Assembly (NCBI RefSeq): GCF_003391135.1
Contig: NZ_CP031455.1
Location: 4,944,001-5,008,000 of the forward strand
Reading direction: 5' to 3'
Length of the DNA: 64,000 bases
Source: Streptoverticillium olivoreticuli subsp. olivoreticuli
GTDB taxonomy: Bacteria; Actinomycetota; Actinomycetes; Streptomycetales; Streptomycetaceae
This document shows, in pieces, positions 57,618 to 64,000 of this stretch. Numbering within the stretch: position 1 is the stretch's first letter; each line of letters begins with the position of its first letter. The notes below the pieces were generated by a model. It ran no database searches and had not been told where the DNA came from. It saw nothing but the letters and a program-made list of their open reading frames with translations. Both the position numbers and the translations under genes were made by a program.

Positions 57618-58288
57618 CGGACGTCTCCCTGCGCGAGGTTGCGCACCCAGCTCACGTGCTGGTCGATGACGTCGACGGCGGCGGTGGCGTCCCCCGCGCG
57701 CAGGGCTTCGAGGATCTCGCCGTGCTCGGCGTGGTTCTTGGCGATGCGGTCGGGGTGGGCGTGCATGACGGCCACGCCCATCCGCAACTGCCGGTCGCGG
57801 AGCTGGTCGTAGAGGCGGGAGAGGATCTGGTTGCCCGCGCTGCGGACGATCTCGGCGTGGAAGGCGCGGTCGCTGACGGAGACGGCGGCCAGGTCGCCCG
57901 CGTCCGCCTGCCGCCGCATGTCGTCGAGGAGCTCCTCCAGGCGCTCGATGAGCTGCTCGGAGGCGGGGACGGCCTTGGCCGCGGCGTACTTCTCGACGAG
58001 CAGCCGGGTCTCGACGACGTCCGCGATCTCCTGCGCGGACACGGCGAGCACCAGCGCGCCCTTCTTCGGATAGAGCTTGATCAGCCCTTCGGCCTCCAGC
58101 CGCAGCAGCGCTTCCCGTACGGGTGTCCGGGACACTCCGACCGCCTCGGCCAGGTCTCCTTCGGTCAGCAGCGTCCCGCCTTCGTAGTGGCGGTGGAGTA
58201 CGGCTTCTTTGATGTGGACGTAGACGCGGTCGGCGGCGGGGGGCTGCTTGGTGGGGAGGGAAAGGTCGGCGGCGGGAGCGGTCGGCAT
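57614..58288 (-). CDS. GntR-family regulator, FadR subfamily
   Basis: 224 residues from ATG 58288 (GTG 58294 is possible). The winged helix is YVHIKEAVLHRHYEGGTLLT then EGDLAEAVGVSRTPVREALL. The FCD ligand domain has ETRLLVEKYAAAK, DRAFHAEIVRSAGNQILSRL and HGEILEALRAGDATAAVDVI, with Asp/His residues that usually bind a metal. No ribosome binding site is visible, so translation may be leaderless. TTGTATCTAA and the CACG-TATG-CGTG palindrome (58299-58319) just upstream are candidate autoregulatory sites. Confidence 0.92.
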   Translation of the reverse strand: MPTAPAADLSLPTKQPPAADRVYVHIKEAVLHRHYEGGTLLTEGDLAEAVGVSRTPVREALLRLEAEGLIKLYPKKGALVLAVSAQEIADVVETRLLVEKYAAAKAVPASEQLIERLEELLDDMRRQADAGDLAAVSVSDRAFHAEIVRSAGNQILSRLYDQLRDRQLRMGVAVMHAHPDRIAKNHAEHGEILEALRAGDATAAVDVIDQHVSWVRNLAQGDVR

Positions 58289-58455
58289 GCGCACAGCTTA
58301 GATACAACACGTATGCGTGAGGAGGGGGCGTCCGCGATCCGGACGACAAAGGTGTCTACGGACGTCCAGCCGTACGGCCGCGAGGCCGGGGCCGGGGCCG
58401 GACGAGTGCCGGGGCCGGGGCCGGACGTTGCCGGGGTCCGGACGCTGTCGGGGGG

Positions 58456-59274
58456 CTAGACGCCCGCCCAGCCCTCCAGCGGCGTGATGAAGACGAAGCG
58501 CAGATCCGGCCGTTGTATCGGCAGCAGCACATGCGTCGTCACACGGACCTCCGCGTGCTCGTGGTACGGCAGTCGCAGCCGGAAGACGTGCCCGTCCCGG
58601 TGCTCGACGACGTCGTGCTCCTCGGCCCAGATCCGTCGGCAGTCCGCGTCCGCGGCGAGGATGTCCTTGACCAGTCCCCGCAACTGCTCGTTCGAAGGAT
58701 CGCTGTTCGCCGCGACCCGCAGCATCGCGAGGTAGATGCGCGCGCAGCTGTCCTCCCAGTCGAGCATCTGCTCGCGCGCCTCGGGGTCGAGCAGGGCCCA
58801 CCGCATGAGATTCGCCCCGGGGCGCAGGACCCAGGGAAACCAGTCGCCCATGAGGGAATTCGTGGCGACGATATTCCAGGCGTCGTCGGAGAGATATGCG
58901 GGATACGAAACCTGTTGCTCCAGCAGCGCTTTGACGCCGTTGGGCAATTCGCGCTGGTCGCGGGAGAGTTCGGGCGGGCGGCGGCCGCAGACGGCGAGGA
59001 AGAGGGTCAGGGTCTCCGCGTCGCTCAGCCGCAGCGCCTGGGCCACGCGCAGCAGGAAGCTCTCCGAGAAGTCCTGGCGGCGCCCGGCCTCCAGCGCGCG
59101 GTACCACCCCTCGCTCACCCCGGTCAGCCTGGCCACATGCGCCTGGGAGAGGCGCTGGCCGGGGGGCGGGACCGTGCCGCGGAGCTCGCGGACGGTGCGG
59201 GCGTCGACGCGCGCCCGCCATGCCCGGAGGAGCCGGCTGATGGACTCGCCGTCCACCCGGTCGACGCCTTCCAC
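58456..59274 (-). CDS. XRE-family regulator with MmyB-like ligand domain
   Basis: 272 residues from GTG 59274, with GGAGG upstream (TTG 59310 lacks one). The helix-turn-helix is LSQAHVARLTGVSEGWYRAL then EAGRRQDFSESFLLRVAQAL. The C-terminal MmyB-like domain has NIVATNSLMGDWFPWVLRPG then ANLMRWALLDPEAREQMLDW, LRGLVKDILAADADCRRIWA and HPYHE-like HEHAEVRVTTHVLLP. Streptomyces has many such paralogues; MmyB controls methylenomycin, and the ligand fold may bind fatty acids. A small palindrome lies just upstream. Confidence 0.9.
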   Translation of the reverse strand: MEGVDRVDGESISRLLRAWRARVDARTVRELRGTVPPPGQRLSQAHVARLTGVSEGWYRALEAGRRQDFSESFLLRVAQALRLSDAETLTLFLAVCGRRPPELSRDQRELPNGVKALLEQQVSYPAYLSDDAWNIVATNSLMGDWFPWVLRPGANLMRWALLDPEAREQMLDWEDSCARIYLAMLRVAANSDPSNEQLRGLVKDILAADADCRRIWAEEHDVVEHRDGHVFRLRLPYHEHAEVRVTTHVLLPIQRPDLRFVFITPLEGWAGV

Positions 59275-59290
59275 TCGCCCTCCAAATCCG

Positions 59291-59303
59291 ACACTGCAAG
59301 TGT
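59291..59303. promoter_or_regulatory. Palindrome ACACT-GCA-AGTGT
   Basis: Perfect 5-bp arms, 17 bp upstream of the XRE gene start. The position suits an autoregulatory operator. TTGACC (59305-59310, minus strand) overlaps its edge. Confidence 0.4.
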
Positions 59304-59383
59304 TGGTCAATCTTAGGTAATTTGCCCAGCACGGGCTATTCCACCCCCTGCCAGGGTGGTGGCTCGAGGCCGCTCCGTATCAG

Positions 59384-59454
59384 GACAGAGGGCCCGGACG
59401 CTGCTCTCTCCTCACTGGAGGGGGGTGAGGAGAGAAGCGTCCGGGCCCTCTGTC
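59384..59454 (-). terminator. Very long hairpin after bkd operon
   Basis: The outer stem of 18 bp (GACAGAGGGCCCGGACGC with GCGTCCGGGCCCTCTGTC) and inner stem of 10 bp (CTCTCCTCAC with GTGAGGAGAG) are separated by a small internal loop, with a 9-nt apical loop. A second short hairpin (CCACCC/GGGTGG, 59341-59359) lies beyond. It should end transcription of the E2 gene; there is no U-run. Confidence 0.85.
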
Positions 59455-59526
59455 TTCGATGGTTTTCTTTTCAACCTGTCTCTGCGGAGCGGCCGTTTTC
59501 CCTGGTTTCCCCGGTTTCCCCGGAAA

Positions 59527-60984
59527 TCAGCCCCAGGTGATCAGGCGCTGCGGGTTCTCCAGCACGGCCGCGATGTCGGCGAGGACCTTCGAACCGAGCT
59601 CGCCGTCGACCAGGCGGTGGTCGAAGGACAGCGCGAGCGTCGTCACGTGGCGCGGCTTGACCTTGCCCTTGTGGACCCACGGCTGGAGCTTGACGGCGCC
59701 GAAGGCCAGGATCGCGGACTCGCCCGGGTTGAGGATGGGCGTGCCGGTGTCGATGCCGAAGACGCCGACGTTGGTGATGGTGACCGTGCCGCCGGACATG
59801 TCCGCCGGGCTGGTCCTCCCCTCGCGCGCGGTGGAGACGAGCTCGCTCAGGGCCGTCGACAGCTCGGGGAGGGTCTTCAGGCCCGCGTCCTTGATGTTCG
59901 GCACGATCAGGCCGCGCGGCGTGGCGGCCGCGATGCCCAGGTTCACATAGTCCTTGCGGACGATCTCCTGGTTGGCCTCGTCCCAGGACGCGTTGACGTC
60001 CGGGTTCCGCTTGATCGCCACGAGCAGCGCCTTGGCGACCAGCAGCAGCGGGTTGACCCGCAGCCCGGCCATCTCCGGGTCTTCCTTGAGCTTCTGCACG
60101 AGCTTCATCGTGCGGGTCACGTCGACGGTGACGAACTCCGTGACGTGCGGCGCGGTGAAGGCGCTCGCGACCATCGCCTGGGCGGTGGCCTTGCGGACGC
60201 CCTTGACGGGGATCCGCGTCTCGCGGCTCGCGTAGGCACCCTCGCCCGCGACCACGGTCACCGGCGCCGCCTCCGCCACGGCGCCGGTGGCGGTGACCGC
60301 CTGGGCGGGAGCCTTCAGCGCGTCCACGGCGGCACGCACGTCCTCGCGGGTCACCACGCCGTCCGTACCCGTGGGCACGACGGTGGCGAGGTCGATCCCG
60401 AGGTCCTTGGCGAGCTTGCGGACGGGCGGTTTGGCGAGCGGACGGGCGCCGCTGCCCGCCTCCTGGACGGCCGGAGCCTGAGCCGGAGCCGGGGCCACCA
60501 CGGCCGCGTGCCCGTTCAGCTCGCCCTGTATCGCCGCGGACACCGGCTGGGCCGGGACGCCGGGCTGCGCCTTGCGCGCCCTGCGCTTGGTCGAGGACGG
60601 CGCGGCGCCGTAGCCGACCAGCACGGCCTGCCGGCCGGACGGCTCCGGTTCGGCGGCCGCGGCGGGCGCGACGTCCGCCGCCTGCTCCGCGACGGCGGCG
60701 GAAGCGGGCCCCGCCCCGGGGTCGGTGTCCACGGAAATGATCACCTGGCCGACGTCGACGGTCGTCCCCTCGCCGAAGCGCAGCTCGTGCACCACGCCGT
60801 CGAAGGGGATCGGCAGCTCGACGGCGGCCTTGGCGGTCTCCACCTCACAGACCACCTGGCCGTCGGAGACGGTGTCCCCGACGTTCACGTACCACTTGAG
60901 GATCTCGGCCTCGGTGAGCCCCTCGCCCACGTCGGGCATCTTGAACTCGCGGAAGCGCTGGTCGTTGGCGGTGCTTGCAGTCAT
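59527..60984 (-). CDS. bkdC: Branched-chain 2-oxoacid dehydrogenase E2 (acyltransferase)
   Basis: 485 residues. The lipoyl domain (17-90) has the modified Lys in CEVETAKAAVELPIPF near 53. An Ala/Pro linker is followed by a peripheral-subunit-binding domain (VRKLAKDLGIDLATVVPTGT near 205-224) and the catalytic domain ending in SFDHRLVDGELGSKV near 455-469 with the HxxxDG motif. It transfers branched acyl groups to CoA, supplying iso/anteiso fatty-acid and polyketide starters. It is 23 bp downstream of the E1-beta gene. ATG 60984 or GTG 60990 could start it. Confidence 0.93.
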   Translation of the reverse strand: MTASTANDQRFREFKMPDVGEGLTEAEILKWYVNVGDTVSDGQVVCEVETAKAAVELPIPFDGVVHELRFGEGTTVDVGQVIISVDTDPGAGPASAAVAEQAADVAPAAAAEPEPSGRQAVLVGYGAAPSSTKRRARKAQPGVPAQPVSAAIQGELNGHAAVVAPAPAQAPAVQEAGSGARPLAKPPVRKLAKDLGIDLATVVPTGTDGVVTREDVRAAVDALKAPAQAVTATGAVAEAAPVTVVAGEGAYASRETRIPVKGVRKATAQAMVASAFTAPHVTEFVTVDVTRTMKLVQKLKEDPEMAGLRVNPLLLVAKALLVAIKRNPDVNASWDEANQEIVRKDYVNLGIAAATPRGLIVPNIKDAGLKTLPELSTALSELVSTAREGRTSPADMSGGTVTITNVGVFGIDTGTPILNPGESAILAFGAVKLQPWVHKGKVKPRHVTTLALSFDHRLVDGELGSKVLADIAAVLENPQRLITWG

Positions 60985-61007
60985 GGTCACGACTCTCCTC
61001 GAACCCC

Positions 61008-61988
61008 TCAGTACGCCAGCGCGCGGTCGACGGCGTCGAGCACCCGGTCCAGTCCCGGAAGGTACTCGTCCTCCAGCCGGGACGGCGGGTACGGCGCGTG
61101 ATATCCGCCGACCCGCAGCACCGGTGCCTCCAGGTGGTAGAAGCAACGCTCGGTGATCCGGGCTGCGATCTCCGCGCCCGTGCCCAGGAAGACCGGGGCC
61201 TCGTGGACGACGACCAGCCGGCGGGTCCGCTCGACGGACGCCTGGATCGAGTCGAAGTCGATCGGCGACATCGACCGGAGGTCCAGCACCTCCAGGGACC
61301 TGCCCTCTTCCGCGGCCGCCGAAGCGGCCTCCAGACAGGTCTTCACCATCGGGCCGTAGGCGGCGAGGGTGAGGTCCGTGCCGGGGCGGACGGTGCGCGC
61401 GGTGTGCAGCGGCCCGGGGATCGCCTCGGTGTCGACCTCGGACCGGTCGTGGTAGCGGCGCTTGGGCTCGAAGTAGATGACCGGGTCGTCGCTCTGGATG
61501 GCCTGCTGGAGCATCCAGTAGGCGTCCGAGGAGTTCGACGGGGAGACCACCTTCAGGCCCGCCACGTGCGCGAAGAGGGCCTCCGGCGACTCGCTGTGGT
61601 GCTCCACCGCGCCGATCGCACCGCCGTAGGGGATGCGGATGACGACCGGCAGCTTGATCTTGCCGAGCGCCCGGGCGTGCATCTTGGCGAGCTGGGTGAC
61701 GATCTGGTCGTACGCGGGGAAGACGAAACCGTCGAACTGGATCTCCACGACCGGCCGGTAGCCGCGCAGGGCCAGACCGATCGCGGTGCCCACGATGCCG
61801 GACTCGGCGAGCGGGGTGTCGATGACCCGGTCCTCGCCGAAGTCCTTCTGCAGACCGTCGGTGACCCGGAAGACACCGCCGAGCTTGCCGACGTCCTCGC
61901 CCATGATCAGGACCTTGGGGTCGGTCTCCAGGGCGGTGCGCAGCGAGGCGTTGATCGCCTTGGAGATGGAGAGCTTCTCGACGGACAT
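61008..61988 (-). CDS. bkdB: Branched-chain 2-oxoacid dehydrogenase E1 beta
   Basis: 326 residues, normal length. The family blocks are LIMGEDVGKLGGVFRVTDGL near 28-47 (the Glu contacts TPP), DTPLAESGIVGTAIGLALRG near 57-76, EIQFDGFVFPAYDQI and GGAIGAVEHHSESPEALFAH near 122-141 with the two conserved His residues. ATG 61988 shares its A with the stop of E1-alpha (TGATG), so translation is coupled. Confidence 0.95.
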   Translation of the reverse strand: MSVEKLSISKAINASLRTALETDPKVLIMGEDVGKLGGVFRVTDGLQKDFGEDRVIDTPLAESGIVGTAIGLALRGYRPVVEIQFDGFVFPAYDQIVTQLAKMHARALGKIKLPVVIRIPYGGAIGAVEHHSESPEALFAHVAGLKVVSPSNSSDAYWMLQQAIQSDDPVIYFEPKRRYHDRSEVDTEAIPGPLHTARTVRPGTDLTLAAYGPMVKTCLEAASAAAEEGRSLEVLDLRSMSPIDFDSIQASVERTRRLVVVHEAPVFLGTGAEIAARITERCFYHLEAPVLRVGGYHAPYPPSRLEDEYLPGLDRVLDAVDRALAY

Positions 61989-63142
61989 CAGTGGCTCTCC
62001 TCGGCGAACGAAGCCTGGTAGGCGGCGAACTGGGCGCGCTCCTCGTCGACCAGCGCGTGGCCGTCGGCGTAGATGTGCTCGAAGATCGCCATGTTGTCGG
62101 GGTCCGGCATGGTCCGGACGACGTCGCGCACCCGCTTGGCGAGCGCGTCGGACTCGGTCTCCAGGGCGGTGAAGAACGCCTCGTCGGCGAGGCCCCCGCG
62201 CTCCAGGTAGGTCCGCACCCGCAGGATCGGGTCCTTCGCCTCCCACAGCTCGCGCTCCTCGTCCCGGCGGTACTTCGTCGGGTCGTCGGAGGTGGTGTGG
62301 GCACCCATGCGGTACGTGAACGCCTCGACCAGCGTGGGCCCCTGGCCCGTGCGGGCGCGCTCCAGGGCGGCCTTGGTGACCGCCAGCACGGCGAGCACGT
62401 CGTTGCCGTCGACCCGCACGCCCGGGAAGCCGTAGCCCTGCGCGCGCTGGTAGAGCGGGACGCGGGTCTGCTTCTCGGTCGGCTCGGAGATGGCCCACTG
62501 GTTGTTCTGGCAGAAGAAGACGACCGGCGCGTTGTAGACGGCCGAGAAGGTGAACGCCTCCGCCACGTCGCCCTGGCTGGACGCGCCGTCGCCGAAGTAG
62601 GCGATCACGGCGGAGTCGGCGCCGTCCTTGGCCACCCCCATGGCGTAACCGGTCGCGTGCAGCGCCTGCGAGCCGATGACGATCGTGTAGAGGTGGAAGT
62701 TGTTCTCGTTGGGGTCCCAGCCGCCGTGGTTCACACCGCGGAACATGCCGAGCAGGTTGGTGGGGTCGACCCCGCGGCACCAGGCGACGCCGTGCTCGCG
62801 GTAGGTCGGGAAGACGTAGTCGTCCGGGCGGGTGGCCCGGCCGGAACCGATCTGCGCGGCCTCCTGGCCGAGCAGCGAGGCCCACAGGCCCAGTTCGCCC
62901 TGGCGCTGCAGGGTGGTCGCCTCGGCGTCGAACCGCCGGGTCAGCACCATGTCCCGGTACAGGCCGCGGAGTTCCTCGGGCGTCAGGTCGATGGAGTAGT
63001 CGGGGTGCTCGACCCGCTCGCCCTCCGGCGTCAGCAGCTGTACGAGCTCGGGCTCGCCGGCCCGCGCCGCGCCGCCCTTGGCTCCGGCGCGCTTGCTGCT
63101 GCCCCGGCGCGGCTTGCGCGCGGCAGTGCTGTCCACAGTCAC
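61988..63142 (-). CDS. bkdA: Branched-chain 2-oxoacid dehydrogenase E1 alpha
   Basis: 384 residues from GTG 63142, with GGAGGAG 5 nt upstream; the open frame continues further but that is the binding-site-supported start. A short basic Ala-rich N-terminus is followed by MVLTRRFDAEATTLQRQGEL. The TPP motif is YFGDGASSQGDVAEAFTFSA ending in FFCQNN near 192-220, and the phosphorylation-loop-like RMGAHTTSDDPTKYR is present. It decarboxylates branched-chain 2-oxoacids. First gene of bkdABC; the next gene upstream is a divergent response regulator. Confidence 0.95.
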   Translation of the reverse strand: MTVDSTAARKPRRGSSKRAGAKGGAARAGEPELVQLLTPEGERVEHPDYSIDLTPEELRGLYRDMVLTRRFDAEATTLQRQGELGLWASLLGQEAAQIGSGRATRPDDYVFPTYREHGVAWCRGVDPTNLLGMFRGVNHGGWDPNENNFHLYTIVIGSQALHATGYAMGVAKDGADSAVIAYFGDGASSQGDVAEAFTFSAVYNAPVVFFCQNNQWAISEPTEKQTRVPLYQRAQGYGFPGVRVDGNDVLAVLAVTKAALERARTGQGPTLVEAFTYRMGAHTTSDDPTKYRRDEERELWEAKDPILRVRTYLERGGLADEAFFTALETESDALAKRVRDVVRTMPDPDNMAIFEHIYADGHALVDEERAQFAAYQASFAEESH

Positions 63143-63486
63143 GTGTGCTCCTCCGTCTGTCCGGCCCCCGGGGTCGCCGGTGGCCGGAGGGGGTCCCCCC
63201 GCCGTGAGGCAGGGGAATGCTCGCCCGGTTCCCGACGGCACACGGGGTGGGTGTGCCGAGGCCGGAACCGGGCGTGACAGGTGCCCCGGCCAAAGGCCTG
63301 CAATAAGCACGTTACCCAGAAGGCCGCATTCCTGCGAAACCCCGCCTGACCTGCAATTTTGCTTGGATTTCCAAGTAAATCGAGAAAGCGGGACAACGCT
63401 CCTGGTCACGTCCTTGTGAGCACAGCCCTGCGGGCTGCCGGAACGACCGCACGTTATCCCGGAGGACAAGAGCAGGGGAAGAGTTG
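63143..63486. other. Divergent control region, bkd operon and response regulator
   Basis: 344 bp without a gene. An AT-richer stretch at 63330-63420 (for example TGCAATTTTGCTTGGATTTCC) stands out from the GC-rich surroundings and probably holds the bkd promoter(s) and operator. No clear -35/-10 pair was assigned. Confidence 0.5.
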
Positions 63487-64000
63487 GTGTGTGAGACTGT
63501 GACTGTGCCCGAACAACGAAAAATCACGGTATTTCTGCTCGACGACCACGAAGTGGTCCGCCGCGGGGTGCACGAGATGCTCTCCGTGGAGGAGGACATC
63601 GAGGTCGTGGGCGAGGCCGGTACGGCCGCGGACGCCTTGGTGCGCATTCCCGCGACGCGGCCCGACGTCGCCGTTCTGGACGTTCGCCTTCCGGATGGCA
63701 GCGGAGTGGAAGTCTGCCGGGAAATCCGTTCCCAGGATCAGAACATCAAATGCCTGATGCTCACCTCCTTCGCGGATGACGAGGCGCTCTTCGACGCCAT
63801 CATGGCGGGCGCGTCCGGTTACGTACTGAAAGCGATCCGTGGCAATGAGCTGCTCTCGGCCGTACGGGACGTGGCGGCCGGGAAATCCCTGCTCGACCCG
63901 GTGGCGACCGCCCGGGTGCTGGAGCGGCTGCGCGACGGCAAGGACCCCAAGGGCGACGACCGGATGGCGAACCTGACCGACCAGGAGCGCCGCATCCTCG
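63487..64000 (+). CDS. NarL/DevR-type response regulator, N-terminal part
   Basis: 171 residues to the right edge. The receiver is FLLDDHEVVRRGVHEMLSVE near 16-35, phospho-Asp65 in DVAVLDVRLPDGSG and Lys in ASGYVLKAIRGNELL near 115. The linker GKSLLDPVATARVLERLRDG and the beginning of the LuxR-type helix-turn-helix (NLTDQERRIL) follow, so the DNA-binding domain is cut off by the window. It is closest to the DevR/DosR group. GTG 63487 has GGGGA upstream; GTG 63499 and 63505 are alternatives. It is divergent from bkdABC. Confidence 0.9.
   Translation, partial: MCETVTVPEQRKITVFLLDDHEVVRRGVHEMLSVEEDIEVVGEAGTAADALVRIPATRPDVAVLDVRLPDGSGVEVCREIRSQDQNIKCLMLTSFADDEALFDAIMAGASGYVLKAIRGNELLSAVRDVAAGKSLLDPVATARVLERLRDGKDPKGDDRMANLTDQERRIL

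Noticed and set aside
58299..58319. Defined GntR operator upstream of the gntR-MFS pair
   Set aside because: TTGTATCTAA is only half-palindromic and the CACG/CGTG arms are short, so it is mentioned with the gene and not annotated as a separate site.

Overview
The window is a stretch of Streptomyces chromosome. The evidence is very high GC, frequent GTG/TTG starts, ATGA/GTGA stop-start overlaps, two rodlins, an AfsR/SARP-type regulator, an ArpA-like gamma-butyrolactone receptor, a mycothiol-dependent enzyme, a SpoIIE-type phosphatase and many Streptomyces-type small proteins. All functional calls come from reading the sequence and from knowledge of the families; no search was run.

Layout. (1) 1-1350: end of a phosphoribosyltransferase gene, dcd, a 54-residue Cys-containing protein too short for ordinary ORF calling, and tRNA-Gly(CCC) with its terminator. 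(2) 1411-17020, all on the minus strand: a complete-looking Gram-positive (Tcp/Tn916-like) type IV secretion locus. It encodes a VirD4-type coupling ATPase, a TcpC/VirB8-like protein, a small two-span protein, a TcpE/VirB3-like protein, a VirB4 ATPase, a lipoprotein, a VirB6-like polytopic protein, a second VirB8-topology protein, a lysozyme-like plus NlpC/P60 wall hydrolase and a helical protein. No relaxase, integrase or replication gene is visible. Between the coupling ATPase and tcpC lies a tandemly duplicated gene pair. One member of each pair resembles RelA/SpoT-fold nucleotide pyrophosphokinases (the Tas1 / ATP-nucleotide 3'-pyrophosphokinase type); the other is a tryptophan-rich partner of unknown role. 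These four genes are translationally coupled to one another and lie directly downstream of the coupling ATPase. This is the best candidate for an undescribed system: a chromosomal T4SS carrying alarmone-synthetase-like effectors.

(3) 17296-23335: a GT-B-like transferase with an 8-bp repeat at its 5' end; a divergent NLR (NB-ARC) and small Bell-type effector pair that share a BASS-like amyloid signalling motif; a methyltransferase; an AbiEii-like nucleotidyltransferase. (4) 23476-24639: two same-strand rodlins, one with an unusual His-rich tail, with matching ECF-type (probably sigma-BldN) promoters. (5) 25254-35595: accessory and regulatory genes, namely a TetR, a butyrolactone-receptor homologue, two related membrane esterases, a GNAT, a VWA protein, a two-component system, a ricin-type lectin and two small proteins.

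(6) 35715-64000: mostly core chromosome. It holds metG, a degenerate receiver protein, aspS, a PAS-GAF-SpoIIE-HATPase phosphatase, pirin, a secreted trypsin-like protease, an SseB-like protein, a FadE-type acyl-CoA dehydrogenase, an M18 aminopeptidase with a SARP regulator, a DUF4232 lipoprotein, an NHL-thioredoxin protein, a decayed IS3 element, a nitrilase-family hydrolase, a mycothiol-dependent isomerase-like protein, an MFS transporter with its GntR regulator, a MmyB-like XRE regulator and the branched-chain 2-oxoacid dehydrogenase operon (E1-alpha, E1-beta, E2). A NarL-type response regulator runs off the right edge.
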